DNA from: Atriophallophorus winterbourni
Taxonomy: Eukaryota; Platyhelminthes; Trematoda; Plagiorchiida; Microphallidae
Assembly (NCBI GenBank): GCA_013407085.1
Contig: JACCGJ010018497.1
Location: 87,018 to 151,017, forward strand
Reading direction: 5' to 3'
DNA: 64,000 bases
Shown: piece after piece, positions 17,897 to 28,359 of the stretch
Numbering within the stretch: the first letter of the stretch is position 1
Layout: every line of letters starts with the position of its first letter
Position numbers and translations under genes: made by a program
Notes under the pieces: generated by a model
What the model was told of the DNA's origin: nothing
Database searches by the model: none
What the model saw: only the letters and a program-made list of their open reading frames with translations

Positions 17897-18676
17897 TCAC
17901 GAGCCGGGAAGATATCGAATGTCACTCGTGAATTTTGAGATATAATCTGAGTGACGTATTTCTCGAGGCGAATATCGATCCGATTGTGCAGAAAGAGCAA
18001 ACGTTAAGGGCTTGTGATCGGTCCATACTGTGAAATCACGGCCTTCAAGCAAATGTCTGAAATGTCGTACCGCATAATAGATAGCCAGTAACTCACGGCC
18101 GAACGTACTGTATCGAGTTTGAGCTGGTTGAATACGACGAGAACAGAAAGCTAGTGGCTTGGTGATATTGTCTTCTTCTTGTTGAAGGACCGCGCCGACT
18201 GCTTCTTGTGATGCGTCTGCAGCGATAGACAATCGAGCATTGGGGTTCGTTGATAAATGAGTCAGTGAAGTGACTTTGTTTAGTGCAGATTTAAGTTGTT
18301 TGAATGATTTGATGGCTTCGTCATTCATTTTATATTCACGTTTCTTTCCACGTAACAAGTCAGTCAATGGTTGTGAAATCATAGCGCATTGTGGAATAAA
18401 ACGTCTATAATAGTTGACCAAACCCAAGAGACGTCTGACTTGACGGATGGAGCTGGAACATGGATAATCTTGGATAGCTGATAGTTTTTGAGGTAACGGT
18501 TTTATACCGGAACTATCAATTCGGTATCCAAGGATTTCGATGGGACTCACACCAAACAGACATTTATCGGGAATAACCACAATGCCGTAGTGGGATAGAC
18601 GTTGAAATACTTCACGAAAGTGTTTAAGATTTTCAGTGGGATTTGTACTTGCAACTAGGACATCATCAATGTACAC
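17897..18676 (-). pseudogene. RT (from YIDD box) and RNase H, gypsy pol
   Basis: This 259-codon frame starts at MYIDDVLVASTN, the catalytic YxDD box of reverse transcriptase, and continues through the thumb (LGLVNYYRRFIPQCA) into RNase H. RNase H landmarks are ADASQEAVGAVLQQ, FGRELLAIYYAVRHFRH and VWTDHKPLTFA. The frame is intact and ends in a stop at 17897. The fingers and first Asp motif of RT and the whole protease are missing, so this cannot make a working polymerase. It is nevertheless the least damaged pol segment in the window. Confidence 0.88.
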
Positions 18677-18790
18677 GAAAACCGTGCGTAGACAGAGAGT
18701 GTATTGTAATTAATGCAAGGATAACAACAAGAAAATTTGAATTACAGAATTATTGATTAATATTGATTAAATATTTGAACCGTCAACACA
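18676..18790 (-). repeat. Partial LTR embedded between gag and RT
   Basis: These 115 bases match the first part of the element's own LTR. On the minus strand it starts exactly at TGTGTTGACGG, directly after the gag CHCC box, and breaks off at GCACGGTTTTCG, joined to the RT at TGTACATTGATG. It marks a second insertion followed by deletion, or a recombination. Confidence 0.85.
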
Positions 18791-19430
18791 GCATAGGGAC
18801 GTGCAATGCATGGCTCCCGCTCCAAAACGGCGATGATAGTAGCATAGCTCAGACTTTCGTGTTGGGCTGTGCGGTTTAGTGTTTGAAATGTGTTTCCCTC
18901 CACGGTGAGAACCTCTTTGACTTCTGTTTAAGTGTTGTATTTGTAAAGTCAATTTGCTTATCTGGGATTTCAAATCCAATATATCCTTGTTCAAATCTGC
19001 GTTGGGAGTACAAGGGGTGGGTGGGCTGACTGTGTAGACCGATGAGGTACGAGAGATGTCTAAGACTTCGTCTGCAACTTGAGCGAGCTTGTCTAGGTTA
19101 CTTTCGTTTACCATGCTAACCAGAACTTTACGCAAATCGTCTGGCAAACTCTGGAACCAGATATGTCGTATAACTCGTTCATCCACCTTCTGTGTGCCCG
19201 GTAACTGTACCAAATGGCGTAAGTGTTGCGAAGTTGTTTGATCTCCTAGCTCAGGGCTGGATAAGAGTTTTCGCAAGTTTTGCTCATCGGTGGAACCAAT
19301 TCAAGAAATAATCGCAGATTTGAGCTTATAGTACGGATCTGTGGTAGGTTGATCATAGATTAAATCGGCAACTTTTCTAGCGATGGAGGTTGGAAGCATT
19401 CCGACAACGCGGTTGTAGCGTGTGCGTTGT
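18767..19430 (-). pseudogene. Partial gag with CHCC nucleocapsid box
   Basis: Two overlapping frames together carry an N-terminally truncated gag. The part at 19430-19301 (VVGMLPTSIARKVADLIYDQ) stops at a TGA and continues in another frame at 19276 (MRKLLSSPELGDQTTSQHLR). Similarity to the gag at 20137 is clear (LPTDILLQVRDAVL, VPSERVRLQQLF). It ends in CYYHRRFGAGAMHCTSLC, a Cys-His-Cys-Cys box in place of the usual CCHC knuckle. The first roughly 70 residues are deleted and the frame is broken, so no functional Gag is expected. Confidence 0.8.
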
Positions 19431-19436
19431 GTTCGA

Positions 19437-19454
19437 ATCACGTCGTGCTCACCA
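19437..19454 (-). promoter_or_regulatory. Primer binding site, tRNA-Trp type
   Basis: Three bases inside the LTR the minus strand reads TGGTGAGCACGACGTGAT. This differs in two positions from the complement of a tRNA-Trp 3' end, the primer used by CsRn1-type elements. Confidence 0.75.
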
Positions 19455-19457
19455 ATT

Positions 19458-19662
19458 TGTAGTGGATAGCGAGGAATAGATTCTGAGGCTGTGTGTATTC
19501 CAGTTATATTCACATACAATTTTGACTCCCAGACAACCACAGAAGAGCGGAAACCGTGCGCAGACAAAGAGTGTATTGTAATTGATGCAAGGTTAACAAC
19601 AAGAAAATTTGAATTACAGAATTATTGATTAATATTGATTAAATATTTGAAGCGTCACCACA
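19458..19662 (-). repeat. 5' LTR of minus-strand CsRn1-like element
   Basis: A 205-bp LTR with TGTGGTGACG...CCACTACA ends on the minus strand, very similar to 16228-16432. It is followed outside by the target duplication AGCT (19663-19667 region). Confidence 0.88.
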
Positions 19663-19794
19663 AGCTACCTTCAGACAAGTGCAAGTTTAACTTGAACGTG
19701 AACTCTCATAGCAGAGGATATTCTTAAATATATAGTTTGAAATAGTGAATGTTATTCTTTGACATACTAACAAAAGGAATCTGGACGCTCGATT

Positions 19795-19969
19795 TGTAAC
19801 ACCGCTCGTTTTTCCTTATCAAAACATTGACCTTGACAATTATAACTTCCGTTCGTGCGTGCATCGTGACCGCTCTGTACACGTTTTGGCTACCGCGATA
19901 AATCTTTATCTCCTGTGCATTTTCTCTCAACATTCTTGGGGACATCACTGTAGTAATCTGTCTACTACA
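19795..19969 (+). repeat. 5' LTR of plus-strand CsRn1-like element
   Basis: 175 bp, TGTAACACCGCTCG...GTCTACTACA. The preceding bases GATT match the bases after the 3' LTR. An AATTTGGTGAG-type junction with the primer site follows. Confidence 0.88.
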
Positions 19970-19972
19970 AAT

Positions 19973-19990
19973 TGGTGAGCCTCCGTACAC
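19973..19990 (+). promoter_or_regulatory. Primer binding site, degenerate tRNA-Trp type
   Basis: TGGTGAGCCTCCGTACAC follows the LTR after a 3-base spacer, as in the two other CsRn1-like elements here. It is more diverged than the copy at 41553. Confidence 0.55.
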
Positions 19991-20136
19991 TCATCCTTCG
20001 TGTATCTTCCGGTAAGTCAAACGTTTTTCCGATTATTATTATTTTCGGCACTTTTTTGGGTACGTATTTCTGTGTGTTTCGTTTTTTTTTCGCACCTGCT
20101 ATTTCAATCAGTTTTTTGTCACTTGGACGGTACATC

Positions 20137-20940
20137 ATGAGTGAATCTAAGCGCATATTATTGGCCTCTACGGCCAGCACAGTTCCCAGTTTCATTCCAC
20201 AGGACCCCGAGTATTCGTTCTACTTTTTTGAAACGGAGCTTAGCGCCAAGAATATCGTAGATGACGCAGCGATCTTCTCCTATTTGACACAAAAACTGCC
20301 TACCGACATATTACTGCAGGTTCGCGACGCAGTCCTCACTGCCCCCGAAGGCGACCGCTACCATAGCCTCAAACAAGCCGTGATTTCCCGCACGGTCCCG
20401 TCCGAACGCGTTAGGCTGCAACAGCTTTTTGGCGATCTGGAGGTTGTCGGAAGAAAGCCATCTACCATATTGATGGAGATGCGACGACTTCTGGGGTCAG
20501 CCCGTATGGACGAGTCGTTAATTCGGGAACTTTGGGTCCAGCGCCTACCGAAGTACGTGCAGGCTATCCTAGTTTCAGCAAAAAGTACTCCGATATCTGA
20601 GCTGGCAGAGATGGCTGATGGCATTGCCGAGTTCATACACTATCATCCGGATGCCTATATCACCGCCGTAGCAGCAGGACAAACACACACACGAAGTAGA
20701 ACCAATGATAACAAAGCTAGAGATCTTATGGCTGAGGTTGCAGAATTGCGCAGGGAGGTTCGAAACCTCACAATCAGCCGCAGGCCACAGTCACGCACCC
20801 AAACCCACTGGCGCTCGAAAAGCCGTAATAAATCACCAATATGCTGGGTTCACCGGAAGTATGGCGAGAAAGCGCGAAGTTGCATAAAGCCTTGCGCATG
20901 TCACACCTCGCGAGCGGGAAACTTTCGGGCCGACAAGTAA
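20137..20940 (+). pseudogene. Gag with CHCC box, intact frame
   Basis: The frame is 267 codons from MSESKRILLAST, chosen as start because upstream codons translate leader sequence. It contains the capsid-like segment FFETELSAKNIVDDAAIFSY, then LPKYVQAILVSA, an Arg/Gln-rich stretch and finally CWVHRKYGEKARSCIKPC, the Cys-His-Cys-Cys box. Gag would package the element RNA into cytoplasmic particles. The 3' end overlaps the pol frame by about 100 bases in the -1 frame, which fits frameshift expression. Gag itself has no visible break, but the rest of the element is dead. Confidence 0.85.
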
Positions 20941-21512
20941 CGACGACTACCGCCGTCGGCCCTAAACGTTCGAGTCGTCTATTCTATATACCTGATAAGC
21001 TTACCGGCATATATTTTCTGGTAGACACCGGTGCAGAGGTAAGTGTTCTCCCGGTAGATGCGCACACAACGTCTAGCCCATTAAGCCAGCACTTAAGGGC
21101 AGCAAACGGATCCATAATAACAACCTACGGTCAACGCTCTTTGACTCTCGATTTAGGTTTGCGTCGTGAATTCCGCTGGATTTTCACGATCGCCGCGGTC
21201 CCTTTTGCCATACTAGGCGTTGACTTCTTGCACGCATTCGATCTCCTTGTAGATTCTCGACGCTCGCAACTGATAGATGGAACTACCCGTCTTAAAGTTC
21301 TTGGTACCCCGAGCAGAGACGCAAGGATATCTCCGGTATTTAGCTACGGCGACATCGAACCATCATATGCCCCGCTGCTTGCGAACTATCCTAACTTATT
21401 CCGCGCATCACCGACTGTACTACCTGCAGTCTCCACCCCAGTGGAACACCATATTACCACTAGTGGGCCCCTGGTTTACGGAAGACCGAGGCGATTAACG
21501 CCTGAAAAGTAA
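20841..21512 (+). pseudogene. Protease and start of RT linker, gypsy pol
   Basis: The aspartic protease motif FLVDTGAEVSVLP lies at about 60 residues into the frame, and the second conserved hydrophobic-Gly motif is AILGVDFLHAFDLLVD. The frame ends at a TAA (21510-21512) within the linker before the RT, after RRLTPEK, and the same frame reopens directly behind it. This is therefore a point nonsense mutation. Confidence 0.85.
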
Positions 21513-21926
21513 CAGATAGCGCACAAAGAGTTCCAGCACATGCTGGCATTGGGCATCATACGACCTTCCAGTAGCCCTTCGTCAACTCCTCTGCACATGG
21601 CACCCAAGAAAAACCCAAACGATTGGCACCCGTGTGGTGATTACCGCAGGTTAAATAAACCGACGATACCCGATAGGTACCCGATCCCGCATATTCAAGA
21701 CCTGGCTGCCAATATCCATGGGTGCACTATTTTTAGCAAGGTAGACCTGGTTCGAGCGTATAACCAAATACCGGTCGCGGAAGAGGACATTCCAAAGACG
21801 GCAGTTACCACACCGTTCGGACTTTACGAATTTGTCCGTATGCCGTTTGGTTTATGTAATGCCGCTCAAACCTTCCATGGACCAGGTTTGCAGAGGTCTG
21901 GATTGCGCTTACGTATGTCTGGTTGA
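21513..21926 (+). pseudogene. RT fingers and palm, gypsy pol
   Basis: The segment includes [20 protein letters not shown], a [20 protein letters not shown] stretch, [16 protein letters not shown] with the first catalytic Asp, and [21 protein letters not shown] small deletion right after AQTF (about 21880-21890) shifts the frame, and the frame then ends at 21926. Confidence 0.87.
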
Positions 21927-22572
21927 TGTAATGATAGCTAGCGCATCCAAGGAGGACCACATTCGCCACCTAACGGCACTTTTTGATCGTTTGTCCAGTC
22001 ATGGGATAACGATCAATGCGTCCAAGTGCAGTTTTGGCCAGACTCAGATCGCTTTCCTTGGTCATAAACTTTCAGCTTCGGGTATTCGGCCACTGGATGA
22101 AAACACTGACGCCATCCTAAACTTCCCAGAGCCAACAACATTTAAGGAGCTCCTGCATTTTCTGGGACTGGTAAACTTTTACCGCAGATTCATCTCACAG
22201 TGCGCACGAATCTCCCAGCCCTTTAGTGATTTGCTCCGTGGTAGTGCGAAGACATTACTACTAACGGAAGAAGCCGAATCGGCTTTTACATTGTTAAAGT
22301 CAAACATAACAAACAAACAAATAAACAAATCACGTAAACACTATAGGCCCGACGCCTTGCTGTCATTATTTACGGACGCATCTGCCGAAGCAGTGAGGCG
22401 GTGCTTCAACAATACGTTGACGGGTCATGGTTCCCTATATCGTTCTTCTCTAAGCGGCTCCAGCCCGCAGAGACCAGATATAGCACGTTCGGTAGAGAAC
22501 GTTCGGCTATCTACCTCGGAATTAAACATTTCGCCATTTTCTGGAGGGCAGACAGTTCGCAGTGATTACTGA
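21880..22572 (+). pseudogene. RT palm/thumb and start of RNase H, active site mutated
   Basis: After the frame break the reading continues [20 protein letters not shown]. The catalytic YxDD box reads C-L-V-D, so the Tyr and the first Asp are lost. The thumb (LGLVNFYRRFISQCARISQP) is well kept. A (CAAA)n-like run at 22308-22330 adds residues before the RNase H start (SLFTDASAEAV), after which the frame is shifted again. Confidence 0.85.
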
Positions 22573-23056
22573 TCATAAGCCCCTCATCCACTCGCTCAGC
22601 AAGTCATCAGATCGATATTCTCCTAGAGAGTCGCGACACCTGTATTTTGTCAGTCAATTCACGACTGACATACAGCATATCGCAGGAACGCAAAACCCGG
22701 TCGCGGATGAACTCTCTCAAATAAATGTAGTAGAGCTGCCGTCCTCCATCGACCTCGGTGAAATCGCCGCAGCGCAAGCTGCTAACACCGAAACAGCACA
22801 GCTCAGGGACTCCACTTCCCTTGACATTAGACTTTTACCCTTGCCTGACGGCTCGGGCGATATCCTGTGCGACGTTTCACAAACCACACCCCGACCACTG
22901 ATTCCATCTGCATTCAGGCGGCGCGTTTTTGAGAGATTACACAATCTCTCCCACCATGGCATGCGTGCCAGTGTTAAAATGATAATGGCTCGATTTATTT
23001 GGCCAAAAGCTAGTGAGGATATTCGAAGTTGGACCAAAGCGTGTCGTGAATGCTAG
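22562..23056 (+). pseudogene. RNase H end and integrase zinc finger, gypsy pol
   Basis: The frame covers ITDHKPLIHSLSKSSDRYSP of RNase H, a connection domain, and the integrase HHCC finger with His-x3-His (RLHNLSHHGMRAS) and Cys-x2-Cys (WTKACREC). A TAG stop follows at 23054. Confidence 0.87.
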
Positions 23057-23475
23057 CTCACGAAAATCCATCGACACACCAAGATTCCAATAGGAACTTT
23101 TGTCTAACCGGGTGGGCGCTTTTCACACATACACGTAGACTTAGTCGGCCCATTGCCCCCTTCACGTGGCCACATAATATCCTCACGATATTCGACCGTT
23201 TCACCAGGTGGCCGGAGTCCATCGCACTTCACATCTGCTCTTCCGAGACAGTTGCACATGCCTTTTTCGAGCGTTGGGTGGCACAATTCGGTTGTTCGGG
23301 TATTGTCACTACGGACCGAGGTTTCCATTTTGATGGTGCCTCCAGTAAATTGCTAGCTACTCTGGGTTGCCAGCATCACCGAACTACAGCTTACCACCCC
23401 GCGGCGAATGGGATGGTCGAAAGGTTGCACAGGCAGCTCAAGGCGGCATTGATGCCGCATGGAGGTATTTACTGA
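23057..23475 (+). pseudogene. Integrase catalytic core, gypsy pol
   Basis: The catalytic triad is visible: the Asp of IFDRFTRWPESIA, the Asp of GIVTTDRGFHFDG and the Glu of NGMVERLHRQLKAAL. The frame ends with a stop at 23475 soon after the Glu, where other elements continue. The short stretch just after the finger is scrambled. Confidence 0.85.
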
Positions 23476-23587
23476 CCCGAAGTCCTACCGATCGTCCTCC
23501 TAGGTTTGAGGTCAACCTTTAAAACCCCTTTGCAGGCTACCGTAGCCGAATTTACATACGGTCGCGCCATCGCTCTACCTGGCGAGT

Positions 23588-24037
23588 ATGTCGCCCCACA
23601 CAATCACCCTTCGCCTACGGCGATTACGTGTCGCGCTTGCTCCATTACATGGGTCGTTTTCGCCCATCACCCCGCGGCTTCAGGCCAAATCATCACATGT
23701 CACAAAGGGGTTGGCTAATTGTCCACATGTTTTTCTCCGGAATGACATGGTGAAGCATTCTCTTCACCCTCCTTATACTGGACCGTTTAGAGTAGTTCGG
23801 CGCTCTCCCAAGACGGTCGTCATTGACCGTGTCGGCAAGCATGACACTGTCTCAATCGACAGAGTCAAACCAGCTTTCATGGACGAGGAAGTTATTCCAC
23901 ATGACCCAACGCCAACCCCGGCACCACTGGTCATTACCCCTCCTGTACCCACAGCTAACCCAGAGCCGGCCACTATAGGAACCAAACGCGCCAAACGGCG
24001 ACCCGTTCGATTCGCTGATTTTGTTGTAAATATTTAA
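23588..24037 (+). pseudogene. Integrase C-terminal GPY/F module, gypsy pol
   Basis: Key motifs are HPPYTGPFRVVRRSPKTVVI and VSIDRVKPAFMDEEV, followed by a Pro-rich tail and KRRPVRFADFVVNI before the natural stop at 24037. The upstream linker (23506-23700) is in a different frame. Confidence 0.83.
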
Positions 24038-24726
24038 TACTTTCATATCTTCTGGCATACACGCGCGCATTATTTCGTACCTCATTCTAATCACTCGGTC
24101 GTGGCCCTAAACTCATGCACCAGGGAGTTTTTTTTTTCTTTCTTTCCTCAGGCACGCACCCACCCACCGCTGATGCCACCAACGCTTGCCTCCAACTCAC
24201 TCGGTAGCCCTAACCACCAACACGAGCACAATTGTTCAAACACGCCTGTCATGTCACACAAGGTCATTACCAACCCAAATTGACACGCCATCCGATTCTC
24301 CTGGCGCGGCCGTTTATCATCCTTCGGGACACAGGAAATTCTGAGCAGGGACTGTTTTCGAAGCTCCTGGTTCTTGTTGTCGAGCCTACGAATGCGCCTG
24401 TTTCTGCTCAAATTGGGTTCATACTAAGACCACGCCAAACGGGAAAATCCCGCTGGCAGCTGTTCACTTCATGTGAGGCGGCCCAACAGTACGTTCACTC
24501 ACATGTGAGATGCTACTTGGCTTAGTCCTGATCGGTTCACCGTACATCCTACTCTCGAACCACCGAATATCGACCCACGCAGACCGAGCGCCCTGGCTGA
24601 CTTCTATGTGACTGGTTGCTGAAAGACTACGTTCCTACTCGGGGTAACCTGACACCCGCATGCCCCACGCTACTGGCAACTCCAGATCAGAAGTCATTGC
24701 TGACCAGACTTCTTGGAGGGATGCTG
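24038..24726 (+). other. 3' untranslated part of the plus-strand CsRn1-like element
   Basis: About 690 bases lie between the pol stop and the 3' LTR. It resembles the matching part of the element at 41.4-43.5 kb (CACTCGGTCGTGGCC, ACCAGACTTCTTGGAGGG) but lacks the 116-bp tandem units found there. Confidence 0.7.
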
Positions 24727-24901
24727 TGTAACACTGCTTGTTTTTCCTTATCAAAACATTGAACTTGACAATTATAACTTCTGTTCGTGCGTGCATCGTG
24801 ACCGCTCTGTACACGTTTCGGTCACCTCGATAAAGCTTTCATCTCCCGTGCCTTCTCTCCAACATTCTTGGGGACATTATTTAGTAATCTGGTCCACTAC
24901 A
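24727..24901 (+). repeat. 3' LTR of plus-strand CsRn1-like element
   Basis: 175 bp, TGTAACACTGCTTG...GTCCACTACA, followed by the target duplication GATT (24902-24905). There are about a dozen differences from the 5' LTR by eye, so the insertion is not recent. Confidence 0.88.
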
Positions 24902-24905
24902 GATT

Positions 24906-25585
24906 GGCGATCTAGCCAAACCTCGACTTGTGCCAAACTGAACTGAGCTGAACTGCAATAATTTTTTTCTGGAAGATTGATTGGATTGCCTTTTGATGTT
25001 TTGAATGCTCATCGATTTGTTATAAAAGCAAAACATGCCCTCTGAATTTCTTTCACTGAATAAGGATCTAATTTATGTTTTAGAGGCAATATTATCACAT
25101 TAAATCATTTTTAAATCATTGGGGATTTCTACTTACAAGACAAAACCTCAGAGTAGATCACCCCAATATATTTTCCATCGATTTAGGTCAAACATCCGCC
25201 TCATTTTTTATTGGACGAGCGTTTGAATACCTAATGTAAACTAGATGACAGAACCTCCCTAGCTAGCTAGTTTAAATTGATTACCTCCCGCATGAGAAGC
25301 GTGTTCTAACAACTTTATATGGTTCTGAAACTTGAGACCGTTATTCGTCTACCAGCGGAAACACCGAAGGAAATGCTTGCCATACTGGCCAATGATAATT
25401 TGGTGGTTAATGAAAAATAGAAGCTTTTCCTGCAAAGTTTTGATGTCTAAATCTCAAGCAATCTCCGTCTATCTCCTACCACTCCTTTTTACCCGATCCA
25501 ATGAAGCATGTTCTTCTTAGATTGTGGGTGCGCTACGAACAAGACCTGATATTTACTTTAGTTATCGATCCCAGTAACATAGAAA
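24906..25585. other. No gene recognised
   Basis: AT-rich sequence between the LTR element and the LINE remnant. The 5' part of the LINE's endonuclease may be hidden here in broken frames, but no motif was firm. Confidence 0.4.
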
Positions 25586-25589
25586 CTTT

Positions 25590-27200
25590 AGCTAGAACGC
25601 CCGATTGCGACCATGATATGGTAACTTGAGTTCTGTGCCTTTCTTAAAAGACGGCATATATACACAATGGTGAGAAAGTTTATGTCAAACCGACAAATTT
25701 TTATAATCTTCTGAGAGCTAAAGACTTCAGCGATTTTTTTCTTTTCTCGAACTTCAATCGCTTGTCTTCGGTTTTCCATGTTAACTTCTTCTCATCCCTT
25801 TGGAGTTTGTCTACCTCTCACATCCGGGAAAGTGAGCATAACCTTTTAGCCATTCTTGAAAAAAATGGCTCGACTCACTGCTTTTGCGAATAAAATGTTT
25901 GACTTGTTCTGTTTTATAATTCGACGTAAGCAATATTACTCTACCCCAATTATTAAAAGTTGCCTTCTAGATCGGCATGAAAGAAAGGTTTTAAGCAGGG
26001 ACTCAAGGACTAAGTCCTTAAAATCTTCTTTTAAGAATAAGTGCATCCCATTAAAACGGGACATTTCTTCAATTATATATCAAAAAGATAATAAAGAAGT
26101 AGTCACTACTGACGCGCTCACAATAAGTCAGTATTTTTCTACATTCATCAGCAGCTTGTATAATAATAACCTTTCCATCTACTGCTAAACAATAACATTC
26201 GCTTAAATACTATTGACTTCTTAACTTTGACTTTATAAGAAGTAAAAGAAATTTCTCGTCGAAATAACATCTCTAATAAGCTCGATGGTGTATGTTCTAT
26301 ATCGGCCATCTTACACAACAACAGTGACAATGTTGCCTTAATTTTATTAAATCTGTTCAATATTTCTCTTAAATCTGGAACTTTTCCAATTAATTGGAAA
26401 CACTCTGTTATTATCCCCCGTTTAAAATCTGGTAATTCGTAACTCGTTGATCAGGCTGAACTCCTTATCTTCGCTGATGCTGAAAACCTGCCTATCATTT
26501 CCGCCTAATTAGATGCCACAGTCTCTGATAACACTTAACATTGAGCTTGCCTCTCTACCAAGCTAAGGCGAACAATAGAGATTAGAATATTCGGCTCCTA
26601 AGAAGCACTATATGGGATTACCCTGCAAAATCCCTTCTGAAACACTTACATTAAAATGTTCAATTATTACTCCTACAGAAATTAAGGACCTCGGATTTAT
26701 ATATTCCTATTCTTTCAACTTTAATATGCAAGCCAGACACCTTATCACCATAGCACGACAAAACTTTGGCTTAGTTAACCAAACATTCATCTTACGCGAA
26801 AGTAAAATATCACTATATAAAGCGAATGTCCTGTCAATTGTTGATTATTGTGATATCATTTATTCTCACATTGGTGGTGTGACTGTTATCTTCAGAAGTG
26901 GCTTGAACGAAATTTCAAAAAATATAACTTTGGGATATTCCAACATTTGTCTTATCAAAAAAGGTGTACTTTGCTGTTCGCTGAACCATTATGGATACGA
27001 AGAATTTGACTGAACCTGCTTCTTTCCATTCGAATCATTACAGAGATGCGGCTTAAGATTAGATCTGCTATACGTTTTCACGATTATAATCGATTAGTAG
27101 AATTAGGCTCTTGCACATTCCTGTGTCTCGCAATAAAGTTTGACGTAACCTCTTCTTAATTAGGTATACAAAGATTTTGAATTCTCTCCCTCTTCATTGT
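25590..27200 (+). mobile_element. CR1/Jockey-like LINE remnant
   Basis: The order is that of a LINE pol. The endonuclease end is DCDHDMVT at about 25605, a linker rich in Lys and Arg lies at 25860-26185, an RT segment (LDGVCSISAILHNNSDNVAL, then LKSGTFPINWKHSVIIPRLK) at 26280-26430, and the post-RT region at 26612-27013. Several frame breaks and stops separate the parts, and the RT catalytic region is largely lost between 26430 and 26600. Confidence 0.7.
26612..27013 (+). pseudogene. LINE post-RT region
   Basis: The frame carries ITPTEIKDLGFIYSYSFNFN, where the DLG block is typical of the region after the RT in CR1/Jockey-like LINEs. FILRESKISLYKANVLSIVD then YCDIIYSH follows, corresponding to the usual LYK-YV-S-LEYCS segment. 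The end is unrelated, and later matches lie in other frames. Confidence 0.65.
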
Positions 27201-27338
27201 TTATGTGCACGACTACAGGGAACTTCCAATCGCGTGTAGAAACTCTTTCAGTCAATTAACAAAGTAAAATTCTCAAGAAAAATTCTTCATTAAATAGTTT
27301 ATATACGATCCCAGATCGATATCTCATTCCGCACATAC

Positions 27339-27660
27339 ATGAATTCACACTCTTTTCACAGAAAAACTGTGTTTTCCAAATTGGATTTTGTGCGCGCATA
27401 TCATCAAAAACCCATCATCACTGTATTTGGTCTGTTCGAATTTCTCAGGACGCCATTCGGCTTACGCAATGCTGCACAGATTTTCCAGAGATTCATGGAA
27501 AAAGTTTTCCTCGGTCTATATTTCCTATTCGTGTAAATTGATGATATCCCAATCGCAAATAAAAATCCCGCTGAACATCTTGAACACCTTCGTGTAATAA
27601 TTCTAAATCTATTCCACTCTGACTTTGTGGGCGATCCTGATAAATCGCTGTTTGGTGTGA
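27339..27660 (+). pseudogene. RT fragment, gypsy pol
   Basis: Visible motifs are VFSKLDFVRAYHQKPI with the first catalytic Asp, and FLRTPFGLRNAAQIFQRFME. These are followed by an IDDIPIAN sequence after a stop, in place of the YIDDVLVAS box. The reading then continues in another frame with SLFGVSSVEILGHL. Confidence 0.78.
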
Positions 27661-28019
27661 GTTCTGTAGAAATTCTTGGACACCTAAAAAACTATCAGCT
27701 ATCCAAGAGCATCCATGTTCCAGTTCTATCCATCAAGTCAGACGTTTCTTGTGTGCTCTGTTGTCTCTTGCTACAGAATCATCACAAAAAGCAGTCGGCG
27801 CAGTCCTTCAAAAAGAAGTAGAAAATATCACCAAGCCAATCGCTTTCTTTTCTTGTCGTCTTCAACCAGCTCAAAAGATACAGTAAGTTCTGTCGTGAGT
27901 TAATGGCTATCTATTAGTTCAGTTCAGTTGGCATAGGACTGTAAATGGCTGATTAGCCAATTGAGCGTCCAGAATTTCTGTCGGTGGAACGCTTCAAAAG
28001 AGCGCCCACCACCGCAATA

Positions 28020-28172
28020 CAACATTTCAGACATTTGCATGAAGGCCGTGATTTCACAGTATGGACCGATCACAAGCCCATAAGGTTTGCTCTTTCTGCG
28101 TCGATAGATAGATATTCGCCTCGAGAAATACTTCACTTTGATTATATCTCACAATTCACCGCCGTATTTTGA
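28020..28172 (+). pseudogene. RNase H fragment, gypsy pol
   Basis: The translation HFRHLHEGRDFTVWTDHKPI and FALSASIDRYSPREI matches the RNase H end of the element at 17897-18676 almost residue for residue. It ends in a stop shortly after. Confidence 0.8.
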
Positions 28173-28359
28173 TACCGAATTTCAGTTCTTATCTGGTTTG
28201 TGACATGTCTACTGGTAAAACCCGTCCAATTGTCCTGTCGGATGTGAGACTTACCGTATTCTAGCATTTACATGGTTTATCAAATCCCGGAGTAAAAGCC
28301 ACTCGAAAGCTGATCATCTCTTTCTATCTTTGATCTGACATGCATAAAGACATTCAACT

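Larger units (their letters stand above)
16228..19662 (-). mobile_element. CsRn1-like Ty3/gypsy element, rearranged (minus strand)
   Basis: The element is bounded by 205-bp LTRs and a 4-bp target duplication AGCT on both sides. The order on the minus strand is LTR, tRNA-Trp-like primer site, partial gag with CHCC box, a 115-bp LTR piece, RT from its YIDD box onward, RNase H, integrase and LTR. The gag N-terminus, the protease and the N-terminal RT are missing. The CHCC box and Trp primer site are established traits of the CsRn1 clade first described from Clonorchis. It is non-autonomous. Confidence 0.9.
19795..24901 (+). mobile_element. CsRn1-like Ty3/gypsy element, full length, inactive
   Basis: Two 175-bp LTRs (TGTAAC...CTACTACA and TGTAAC...CCACTACA) flank gag and pol, and the 4-bp duplication GATT lies on both sides, which shows an undisturbed single insertion. 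The order is LTR, primer site, gag with CHCC box, protease, RT, RNase H, integrase, a 690-bp untranslated part, LTR. The pol has a nonsense codon at 21510, frame breaks near 21885 and 22400, a stop after the integrase finger and a mutated RT active site. The element differs in LTR and protein sequence from its neighbour at 16.2-19.7 kb. Confidence 0.93.
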
